DNA of 64,000 nt from Saccharopolyspora galaxeae (GTDB lineage: Bacteria > Actinomycetota > Actinomycetes > Mycobacteriales > Pseudonocardiaceae). Shown one piece after another: positions 18,427-25,422 of this stretch. Both the position numbers and the translations under genes were made by a program. How positions within the stretch are numbered: position 1 is the stretch's first letter; every line of letters begins with the position of its first letter. Where the stretch lies: assembly GCF_016526145.1 (NCBI RefSeq), contig NZ_JADDUE010000016.1, positions 1 to 64,000 of the forward strand, in the 5' to 3' direction. Below the pieces are notes generated by a model. The model was not told the DNA's origin, did not search any database, and saw only the letters and a list, made by a program, of their open reading frames with translations.

Positions 18427-18441
18427 CGATAATCATGTTCA
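18427..18441. promoter_or_regulatory. Zur-like operator upstream of the metallophore-type operon
   Basis: Read on the minus strand the site is TGAACATGATTATCG. It matches 12 of 15 positions of the actinobacterial zinc-repressor palindrome as I remember it, TGAAAATGATTTTCA. It is AT-rich in a GC-rich region and imperfectly symmetrical. It lies 40 bp upstream of the ATP-grasp start and 32 bp upstream of the divergent peptidase, so it could control one or both. Confidence 0.5.
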
Positions 18442-18472
18442 ATAGAGCTTCGCAAACCCCATTCAGGTAACG

Positions 18473-19957
18473 ATGGAGTCACCCGTAGTGATCACTGCTG
18501 CTCGTGCGCTCTCCGGCGCACTGCTCATCCCGCTGCTCAGCTCGGCCGCACCTGCGGCCCCACCCGCAGGACCCGGGCCAGCTGACTCCGCCGCGCCAGC
18601 GACGGCGACACCGGAGACCGTCCACTTCGGACCTTGCCCGCCGGACGTGACCGACTCCCCCGAAGTCCAATGCGGACAAGTACGGGTTCCGCTGGATTAC
18701 GCGCGGCCGGACGGGCCGCAGATCCCCATCGCGATCTCGCGCATCCGCGCTTCCGGCCCGGAGTCCGAGCACCGCGGCGCACTGCTGGTCAACCCCGGTG
18801 GTCCAGGCGGCACCGGCCTGGACTACGCGGAGAGCAAACGCGCCCAACTGCCCGATTCCGTGCGCCGCGCCTACGACATCGTCGGTTTCGATCCGCGCGG
18901 AGTTGGCCGCAGCGCGCCGGTCGACTGCGGCCCCGCCGGTGGCCTGTTCGAGCATCCGCGCCCCGATCCGGTGCCTGCCGGGCCCGCGGAGGAGCGGGCC
19001 TACCTCGACGGGCTCCGCCGGCTCGCCGACGACTGCGCCCGCGGTGCCGGAGCCGAGCTGGAGCACATCAACACCGCGAACACCGCCCGCGACATGGACC
19101 GGATCCGGAACGCGCTGGGCCAACCGAAGCTGAACTACCTCGGCGTCTCCTACGGGACCTATCTCGGCGCCGCCTACGCGGCCGAGTTCCCGCGGCGCAC
19201 CGGGCGCATGGTGCTGGACAGCGTGGTCGGGCCGGACCAGTGGCACCGGTTCGACGTGCGGCAGGGATTCGCCATGATCCGCCAGCGCGACGTGCTGTTC
19301 GACTGGATCGCGGCACATCCCGAGTTCGGCCTCGGCGCCGATCGGGACGCGGTGCGCGCGCACTACCTGGCGGCGCGCGATCGGCTGCCCGCGGGCGAGC
19401 TGGGTGCCGACGAGTTCGACCGCGCCGTCTACCGCGCGCTCTCGCGCACCGAGCGGTGGAAGCCGTTCGCCGAAGCCCTCGCCCACCTGCTGCGCACAGG
19501 TGACGGCGCGCAGCTGTCGGCGGAGGACGACCGCAACTACGAGGCCGCGCTGCGAACGGTCAAGTGCGCCGACAGCAGGCGGCCGACACCGGCCGAGGTG
19601 ATCGGTTCGGTGCGGGCGCTGCGCGCCGCCGATCCGCAGCCGGTGCTGACCGGCCTGGAAGCCACCACCTGCGCCTTCTGGGCGCCTCCGCGGGAAACGC
19701 CGCGCTTCGGGCATCCGGCGATGCCGCCGGTGCTGCTTACCCAGGCCGAGCACGATCCGACGACACCGCTGGACGGTGCGCTGCGGATGCGCGACGAGCT
19801 GCCCGGTTCGCGGATCGCCGTGCTGGACGAGAGCTACTCGCACGGCGCGTTCGCCAGCCAGCGCAGCGCCTGCTTGGACGGGACCGCCGCGCGGTACCTG
19901 CTGACCGGGGAGCTGCCCGGACGGGACGTGCGCTGCGCCGGCCCCGGACTCCCGTGA
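18473..19957 (+). CDS. Secreted S33-family peptidase (tripeptidyl aminopeptidase-like)
   Basis: A 494-residue alpha/beta-hydrolase with an N-terminal signal (ITAARALSGALLIPLLSSAAPA) and an Ala/Pro-rich linker. NPGGPGGTGLDY is the oxyanion region, GVSYGTYLG carries the nucleophile serine, EHDPTTPLDGA the aspartate and YSHGAF the histidine. The family (S33, SlpD/Tap-like) removes N-terminal peptides outside the cell; some members are general hydrolases. ATG at 18473 has a weak SD; GTG at 18488 would also keep the signal peptide. It is divergent from the ATP-grasp operon and may share the Zur-like box. The predicted Cys pairs fit an extracytoplasmic protein. Confidence 0.85.
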   Translation: MESPVVITAARALSGALLIPLLSSAAPAAPPAGPGPADSAAPATATPETVHFGPCPPDVTDSPEVQCGQVRVPLDYARPDGPQIPIAISRIRASGPESEHRGALLVNPGGPGGTGLDYAESKRAQLPDSVRRAYDIVGFDPRGVGRSAPVDCGPAGGLFEHPRPDPVPAGPAEERAYLDGLRRLADDCARGAGAELEHINTANTARDMDRIRNALGQPKLNYLGVSYGTYLGAAYAAEFPRRTGRMVLDSVVGPDQWHRFDVRQGFAMIRQRDVLFDWIAAHPEFGLGADRDAVRAHYLAARDRLPAGELGADEFDRAVYRALSRTERWKPFAEALAHLLRTGDGAQLSAEDDRNYEAALRTVKCADSRRPTPAEVIGSVRALRAADPQPVLTGLEATTCAFWAPPRETPRFGHPAMPPVLLTQAEHDPTTPLDGALRMRDELPGSRIAVLDESYSHGAFASQRSACLDGTAARYLLTGELPGRDVRCAGPGLP

Positions 19958-20017
19958 GGTTGTTCCGCGACGAGCCGAGCCACACGTAATGATGAAATTC
20001 GCGACGACCGCGAGCGC

Positions 20018-20050
20018 GGCGCCGGAGTCTTCCCCGGAACCTCCGGCGCC
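20018..20050 (+). terminator. Hairpin after the S33 peptidase gene
   Basis: Perfect 10-bp inverted repeat GGCGCCGGAG / CTCCGGCGCC with a 13-nt loop, about 60 bp after the peptidase stop. There is no T-tract, as is common for actinobacterial terminators. Confidence 0.6.
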
Positions 20051-20385
20051 TCGGCGCGCAACGGGAATCCGCAGTGCAATACGGGCTCTGCCGGAAAGGC
20101 GGCGGATCGCTGCGGAGAACGCCGGGAACCAGCGCGGTCGATCACGCTGCATAATCGTTTACACGAACGGGTGACGCAGCGCCCGCGAAATCGGCCGGAA
20201 TCCCAGCACTATCGGTGCCCACCTCGGCCGGAAATGCCCCGCCGAACGACCGACATCTTCCGAGATCCGGACGAACGAGCAGGTCAGCCGGGTCCGCGCG
20301 AAGATCCGGACGAGTTCGACCGGTGCGATAAAGTTTCCGGCGCCAAGGATCTCCGCAGCACGTATTTGCCGAACCCCGAACGAAC

Positions 20386-20414
20386 TCGAACCGCGAACCC
20401 TCGAACCGCGAACC
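20386..20414. repeat. Short direct repeat, TCGAACCGCGAACC twice
   Basis: Two perfect 14-bp copies with a 15-bp period, within a longer region of CGAAC-like units upstream of the roadblock/GTPase operon. It could be a regulator-binding array or simple slippage. Confidence 0.6.
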
Positions 20415-20547
20415 GCAGCGCCGACCAGCCGGAAACCTCCATCCGGCGGCGAACGCCCCGACGCGACCGCGCCCCCGAAGCCCGCTCGGCCGTTGCGGTC
20501 GGCAGGCGCTGCGGTCTGTGCAAACGGGCGAAGATGAGGACGGTCCA

Positions 20548-20979
20548 ATGAACGATCACCGATCCGGCTCTGCCCAATTCGATTGGCTGGTCAGCGATTT
20601 CGTCGAGCGCGTACCCGGCGTCGCGCACGCTGTCGTGGTCTCCGCGGACGGACTGCTGCTGACCGCGTCGCAACGGCTGCCGGACGACCGCGCCGACCAG
20701 CTCGCCGCCGTGTCGTCCGGGCTGCTGAGCCTCACCCAGGGCGCCGCCAGGTGCTTCGCGGCAGGCGAGGTCACCGAGACCATCGTGGAGATGGAGCACG
20801 GGATGCTGATCCAGATGGGCATCGGCGACGGCTCATGCCTGACCGCGCTGGCCTCGCCGCGCTGCGACATGGGACTGGTCGCCTACGAGATGACGATGCT
20901 GGTCGAACGCGCAGGGCAACGGCTCACCCCGCAGCTGCGCGCCGAACACGCCGAGCCGATCCCCGGTCCGCGCGCATGA
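20548..20979 (+). CDS. Roadblock/LC7-domain protein (CvnB-like)
   Basis: A 143-residue protein made almost wholly of a roadblock/LC7 fold: FDWLVSDFVERVPGVAHAVVVSADGLLL then LAAVSSGLLSLTQGAA and a C-terminal TALASPRCDMGLVAYEM strand. In actinobacterial conservons the CvnB protein works with a sensor-kinase-like CvnA, a DUF742 CvnC and a small GTPase CvnD. ATG at 20548 has GAGGA 7 nt upstream. The stop overlaps the GTPase start (ATGA). No CvnA-like or CvnC-like gene is next to it. Confidence 0.9.
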   Translation: MNDHRSGSAQFDWLVSDFVERVPGVAHAVVVSADGLLLTASQRLPDDRADQLAAVSSGLLSLTQGAARCFAAGEVTETIVEMEHGMLIQMGIGDGSCLTALASPRCDMGLVAYEMTMLVERAGQRLTPQLRAEHAEPIPGPRA

Positions 20980-21638
20980 CGCAGGTCGACGGCCCCCAGC
21001 TCGAGGGCACCCAGCTCGGGAACTCCCGATTCGAGGCCGCCGCGGACGCGCCGGTCGCGCACCGCGTTCCGGTGGACTCCGGCGGCACCACCGCGGTCAA
21101 GATCCTGATCGCCGGGGGCTTCGGCGTCGGCAAGACGACCTTCGTGCGCGCGGTGTCGGACATCCGGGCGGTCAACACCGAAGCCGAGCTGAGCGAGTCC
21201 GGCAAGCTCATCGACGACGTCGGCTACACCCCGGCGAAGCGAACCACCACGGTCGCCATGGACTTCGGCCGGGTGAGCCTGGACGACGACCTGCAGCTGC
21301 ACCTGTTCGGCACCCCCGGCCAGAACCGGTTCTACTTCATGTGGGACGACCTGGTCAGCGGCTCGATCGGCGCGATCGTGCTCGCCGACACCCGGCGGCT
21401 GGCGGATTCGTTCCCGGCGATCGACTTCCTGGAATCGCGCGACCTGCCGTACGTGGTCGGGCTGAACGGCTTCGACGACGTGCTGCACCACGAGGTCGCG
21501 GCGGTGCGCGAGGCGGCCGCTCTCGACGAGGACGTTCCGGTGATCCGCTGCGACGCGCGCAGCCGGGAGTCGGCCAAGAAGATGCTGATCACGTTGGTCA
21601 GCTACGCGATGCGCCGCTGGGCAGATCGCACCGGCTGA
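20976..21638 (+). CDS. Small GTP-binding protein (CvnD-like)
   Basis: A 220-residue GTPase with P-loop GGFGVGKTT, a switch region around KRTTTVAMDFG, the G3-like FGTPGQ and a VGLNGFDD segment in the place of NKxD. This layout is typical of the ATP/GTP-binding protein of actinobacterial conservons, which are MglA/Rag-like partners of roadblock proteins. It overlaps the roadblock gene by 4 nt. An N-terminal extension of about 40 residues before the P-loop is longer than in many CvnD proteins. It probably acts as a signalling switch on the membrane or in development; the target is unknown. Confidence 0.9.
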   Translation: MTQVDGPQLEGTQLGNSRFEAAADAPVAHRVPVDSGGTTAVKILIAGGFGVGKTTFVRAVSDIRAVNTEAELSESGKLIDDVGYTPAKRTTTVAMDFGRVSLDDDLQLHLFGTPGQNRFYFMWDDLVSGSIGAIVLADTRRLADSFPAIDFLESRDLPYVVGLNGFDDVLHHEVAAVREAAALDEDVPVIRCDARSRESAKKMLITLVSYAMRRWADRTG

Positions 21639-21680
21639 GCAACGGCTCCCCTGCCGCACGGCCCGCTGCGCCTCCACGGT

Positions 21681-22742
21681 TCAGGCGAGCGCGAGCCAGT
21701 CGACGAGGTCGCCGGTCCGCCGCCGCGCCCGCACGGCCGCGGCCAGCCGCCGCAGGAGTTCCGCGGTGTCGTCCCAGCCCAAGCAGGAGTCGGTGATGCT
21801 CTGCCCCTCGGTGAGCGCGCGGCCGGGCAGGACGTCCTGCCTGCCCGGAACCAGGAAGCTCTCCACCATCACGCCGCGGATCGCCCGGTTCCCGGACGCG
21901 AGCTGAGCACCGATGTCGCCGACCACGCCCGGCTGCCGAGCGTGGTCCTTGCCGCTGTTGCCGTGGCTCGCATCGATCACCACGGCCTCCGGCAATCCGG
22001 CCGTCCGCAACCGCCGCAGCAGGCGGTGCACCGAGATCGCGTCGTAGTTCGGCCCGCTCACGCCGCCGCGCAGCACCACGTGTGCGCCGGGATTCCCGGT
22101 GGCGCTGGTCCAGGCCACGCTGCCGCGCGGGCCGATGCCGAGAAATCCGTGCGGGTGCCGAGCGGCGACCACCGCGTCGACGGCCGCCCGCAACGAGCCC
22201 GTGGTGCCGTTCTTCATGCCGACCGGCATCGGCAGCGCCGCGGCGAGCTGCCGGTGCGGCTGGCTTTCCACGGTGCGGGCGCCGATCGTGCCGTAGCCGA
22301 CCAGGTCGGCCAGGTAGGCGGGGGCGAACGGGCTGACCCACTCGGTCGCGGCAGGCAGTCCCAGCTCGGCGACGTCCAGCAGCAGGCGGCGCGCCGACCG
22401 CATCCCGCGCTCCACGTCCGAACCGCCGTCCAGCGCCGGGTCGGTGAACAAGCCGGTCCAACCGACCGTGCTGCGCGGTTTCTCGAAGAAGCTGCGCAGC
22501 ACCACGAGCAGTTCACCGCTGAGCCCGTCCGCCAGATCCCGCAACCGAGCCGCGTACCGCCGGGTGGCGGTGAGGTCGTGCACCGAGCACGGGCCGACCA
22601 CGGCGAGCACCCGGTCGTCCCGCCCGGCGAGCACGTCCTCGATCCGCCCGCGCCATCGGCCGACTCGTGCGGTCGTAGCGGCGTCCGCGGGCAACTCGGC
22701 GCGAAGCTCCTCCGGCGCGGTCACGGTCCTGGGCTGATCCAT
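21681..22742 (-). CDS. aroG: 3-deoxy-7-phosphoheptulonate (DAHP) synthase, class I
   Basis: A 353-residue AroF/G/H-type enzyme that condenses phosphoenolpyruvate and erythrose 4-phosphate at the entry to the shikimate pathway. VVGPCSVHD, RSFFEKPRSTVGWTG, AATEWVSPF, VGMKNGTTG, LRGG and VVIDASHGNSGKDH are the conserved substrate and metal segments. ATG at 22742 has GGAGGTG just upstream; the ATG at 22754 overlaps that SD. Actinobacteria usually rely on the class II enzyme, so this class I copy may serve secondary metabolism or be a second isozyme. It is not in an aromatic operon. The paralogue letter is not certain. Confidence 0.88.
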   Translation of the reverse strand: MDQPRTVTAPEELRAELPADAATTARVGRWRGRIEDVLAGRDDRVLAVVGPCSVHDLTATRRYAARLRDLADGLSGELLVVLRSFFEKPRSTVGWTGLFTDPALDGGSDVERGMRSARRLLLDVAELGLPAATEWVSPFAPAYLADLVGYGTIGARTVESQPHRQLAAALPMPVGMKNGTTGSLRAAVDAVVAARHPHGFLGIGPRGSVAWTSATGNPGAHVVLRGGVSGPNYDAISVHRLLRRLRTAGLPEAVVIDASHGNSGKDHARQPGVVGDIGAQLASGNRAIRGVMVESFLVPGRQDVLPGRALTEGQSITDSCLGWDDTAELLRRLAAAVRARRRTGDLVDWLALA

Positions 22743-22811
22743 GCACACCTCCACGAGTGAAGGCCAGGCTAACCTGATCAGGAGGTGGCGCGGATCGGCC
22801 GCAGGTGGGAC

Positions 22812-24167
22812 TCATTCGCCGGAACGCCACTCCTGCACGCCGCCGGGAACGGGTGCGGCCGGGTCGTAAGGAGTGCGGGTGAAGATGAACGTGCTCAGGT
22901 CCAGGTGGCTCGGAACGCCGTCGGCATCGCGTCCGATGCGCAGCAGCTCACCGGAGTAGTAGCCGTCCATCCCGGTCCACGTTCCGTCCGAGTTGGGGCG
23001 GAAGCGGGACGCGCGCCCGCGCCCCTGCCACGGGACGAGGTCGAGCAGCCCCTCCGGCAGCACGCGCAGCACGTACGGCGTCGGACCCCAATACCACTGG
23101 CCGGTGAGTTCCAGCAGTTCCGGGCTCACCGCGCTCGGTGTCCACGGTTGCGGGATGCGCGGTTCGTGCTCGTCCAGGATGTTCAGCAAGTCGGTGATCA
23201 GCCCGCCGGAGACGCCGGAAGTGCTGTTGGCCATGAACACCGCGCCGGTCGACTGCGCCGGATCGGTCATCACGGTGGCGAGGAATCCCGGCATGGAACC
23301 GGTGTGCCCGGCCAGCCGCCGCCCGTTGTCCCGCACGAGCTGCAGACCGAGCCCGTAGCCCGCACGCCACACGTCCCCGTCGTCCACGGCACCGGGTGCG
23401 CGCATCTCGGCCACCGTGTCCGGGTGCAGCACCTCGCCGGTGTCCCCGTCCACGAACCGCGCCCAGCGCAACATGTCGTCCACAGTGGACCAGAGCTGGC
23501 CTGCCGGGGACATCGCGCCGTGGTCCTCGGCGGGTTCCGGCAGCAGCACGTCCGCCCACGGGTGCACCGCGAAACCCTTGGCGTGCGGCGCCTGCGGGCC
23601 GAACGAGGTCCGGTCCATCCCGAGCGGACGCAGGATCTCCTGTTCCGCCGCCGCGAACCAGGACCTGCCGCGCAGCCGCGAGACCAGCTCGCCGAGCACG
23701 CCGAAGCCGGTGTTGGAGTAGTGGAAACCGTGCTGCGGCGGCGGACGCAGCGCGGACTCGTCGATCGAGGCGAGCAGGTCCTGCGGCGAACCGCCGGGAG
23801 TGCGTTCCCACCACGGGCCTTGCGGTTCCGCGCTCATGCCGGTGGTGTGCGTGAGCAGCCGCGCGATGCTGCGATCGCCGACCGCGGTGCCCGGCAGGTG
23901 CTCGTCGAGCGTGTCGGTCAGGCGCAACTTGCCCTCGTCGCGCAGCCGCAGCACCAGCACGCCCACGAAGGTCTTGGTGATCGAGCCGATGCGGTACTGG
24001 GTGTCCGCTGTGGGCTCGGCGCCCTCGACCGCGCCTCTGCCGCCGAACCAGAGCACTTCGCCGTCCCGCACGAGACCGGCCACCAGCGACGGGATGCGGT
24101 TCTGCCGTTGCTCGACGGCCAATCGCCGGAACAGGGCGCGTTGCGTGGAGGGGAGCAAGCTGGTCAT
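22812..24167 (-). CDS. Beta-lactamase-like serine hydrolase
   Basis: A 451-residue protein of the class C beta-lactamase/PBP4* family. It has the SxxK nucleophile SITK (about 63-66), the YSN motif (HYSNTG) and a C-terminal HTG triad (AGHTGSMPG). A C-terminal region of about 120 residues (LTGQWYWGPTPYVLRV...) resembles the DUF3471-like beta domain. There is no signal peptide, so it is probably cytoplasmic. Substrates in the family are peptides, esters or lactams. ATG at 24167 was chosen over a start about 14 residues upstream that has no homology. Functional assignment beyond serine hydrolase is not possible. Confidence 0.85.
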   Translation of the reverse strand: MTSLLPSTQRALFRRLAVEQRQNRIPSLVAGLVRDGEVLWFGGRGAVEGAEPTADTQYRIGSITKTFVGVLVLRLRDEGKLRLTDTLDEHLPGTAVGDRSIARLLTHTTGMSAEPQGPWWERTPGGSPQDLLASIDESALRPPPQHGFHYSNTGFGVLGELVSRLRGRSWFAAAEQEILRPLGMDRTSFGPQAPHAKGFAVHPWADVLLPEPAEDHGAMSPAGQLWSTVDDMLRWARFVDGDTGEVLHPDTVAEMRAPGAVDDGDVWRAGYGLGLQLVRDNGRRLAGHTGSMPGFLATVMTDPAQSTGAVFMANSTSGVSGGLITDLLNILDEHEPRIPQPWTPSAVSPELLELTGQWYWGPTPYVLRVLPEGLLDLVPWQGRGRASRFRPNSDGTWTGMDGYYSGELLRIGRDADGVPSHLDLSTFIFTRTPYDPAAPVPGGVQEWRSGE

Positions 24168-24250
24168 CCGCCCATGCTTGCATGTCGCCGCGGCTCGACC
24201 GCCTCGCACGTCACAGCGGCTCGACCGCCTCGCCTTGGCAAGATGTAGGA

Positions 24251-25192
24251 GTGAGCGCTGAACACGATCACGTCGACGTCCGCGGGACGGTGAGCTTCGT
24301 CGGGCTGAGCTACCTGGTGGCCTGGCCGCTGACGATCCCGCTGTTCCTGACCGGTACCGGACTCACCTCCGGCTGGGCACCGGTGATCATCCTCGGGATG
24401 ATGTCCGCGCCCGCGCTGGCCGGGATCGTCGTGCAAAAGTGGATCAGTCCGCGCGATTCGATCGCCAGGGAGCTGGGAATCACCAGCGAAGGCGGATTCC
24501 GGCGCTGGTGGGGATACGCGTTGATCGCCTGGTTCGGGCCCGCGGTGCTGGCACTGCTGGCGCTGGTGGTCGGCTGGATGCTCGGCGTGTACCGGGCGGA
24601 CTGGTTCGGGTTCTCCGGGCTCGCCGAGACCTACGGGCCTGCCGAGGGGATCACGCCGGGACAGCTGGCGCTGGACCAGTTGCTGCAGGTGTTCTTGCTG
24701 GGGTGGTTGAACGTGATCCCGGCGTTCGGCGCGGAACTCGGCTGGCGCGGCTACCTGACGCGGGCGCTGCTGCCGCTCGGCCAGCCCGCGGCTTTCCTGA
24801 TCACCGGCGTGTTGTGGGCGCTGTGGCACGGGCCGCTGCTGGTGCTCGGCTACAACTACCCGAGCGCTCCGATCGTCGTCGCGTTCATCATGATGGGCTG
24901 CTACGGCGTGCTGACCAGCGCGTTGCTGGGCTGGCTGCGGCTGGCGTCGCGCAGCGTGTGGCCCGCCGCGATCGCGCACGGCTTCCTCAACTCCGCGGCC
25001 GGGCTCGGCTTGCTGTTCAGCGCGGCGGGGAGCCCGGTCGACAGCGTCACGACCGGACTGCTCGGCTGGTCCGGTTGGATAGTGCTCGCGCTCGCGATCC
25101 TGGTGCTGGCGCTGCTGCGGAAACTGCCGGTCGAGCTGCCGCAGCAGAGCGCGGGCATTTCGCGCGGCGTCCGGCGCCTCAGCCGCCGCTGA
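24251..25192 (+). CDS. CPBP-family intramembrane protein with altered motif
   Basis: A 313-residue, about eight-helix protein of the CPBP (Abi) family of intramembrane glutamic proteases. Motif 1 normally reads EExxxR but here is AELGWR, so the first glutamate is alanine. WALWHG and AHGFLN give the second histidine and the HxxxN motif. Members cleave prenylated CaaX-like or self-immunity peptides. With the first Glu lost this protein may be inactive or work as a non-catalytic binder. GTG at 24251 has only a close AGGA, and leaderless translation is possible. Its 3' end faces the class A PBP. Confidence 0.82.
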   Translation: MSAEHDHVDVRGTVSFVGLSYLVAWPLTIPLFLTGTGLTSGWAPVIILGMMSAPALAGIVVQKWISPRDSIARELGITSEGGFRRWWGYALIAWFGPAVLALLALVVGWMLGVYRADWFGFSGLAETYGPAEGITPGQLALDQLLQVFLLGWLNVIPAFGAELGWRGYLTRALLPLGQPAAFLITGVLWALWHGPLLVLGYNYPSAPIVVAFIMMGCYGVLTSALLGWLRLASRSVWPAAIAHGFLNSAAGLGLLFSAAGSPVDSVTTGLLGWSGWIVLALAILVLALLRKLPVELPQQSAGISRGVRRLSRR

Positions 25193-25363
25193 GGTGATCC
25201 GGGCGCTGGCGCCTACCCCGACCATCTCCCTGAATGTCGGCCGGTGCCAAGGCTTTCCGGGGCGGTCGGCGAGCGCGCAGGACCGCTCCGCGCGGGGAAC
25301 GTTCGCAGCACGACGTTTCCGCCTCGGTCGGCGGCAGCCGGTGAGCGATTCCGACGCACGCAA

Positions 25364-25401
25364 AAGCACCCCGCCGCGGAACTCTCCGCAGCGGGGTGCT
25401 T
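25364..25401. terminator. Bidirectional terminator hairpin
   Basis: 17-bp arms AAGCACCCCGCCGCGGA and TCCGCAGCGGGGTGCTT pair at 16 of 17 positions with a 4-nt loop. It lies between the convergent CPBP and PBP genes and could stop both. Confidence 0.85.
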
Positions 25402-25422
25402 CGTGACGGATCACCCGGCCGG

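Larger units (their letters stand above)
19958..20547. other. Long intergenic region with terminator and CGAAC repeats
   Basis: 590 bp between the peptidase and the roadblock gene. It contains a strong hairpin at 20018-20050 and a run of CGAAC-type repeats near 20370-20414. An AT-containing GCGATAAAGT near 20324 is the best promoter-like patch. A 126-codon frame at 20171-20551 looks compositionally like a shadow (Arg/Pro-rich) and is not called. Confidence 0.5.

Noticed and set aside
20171-20551. 126-codon plus-strand frame upstream of the roadblock gene
   Set aside because: Arg/Pro-rich, no SD or homology, and it overlaps the roadblock start.
24182-24250. N-terminal extension of the CPBP gene from 24182
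   Set aside because: The extra 23 residues are polar, have no homology and overlap the upstream divergent promoter area; GTG at 24251 is preferred.
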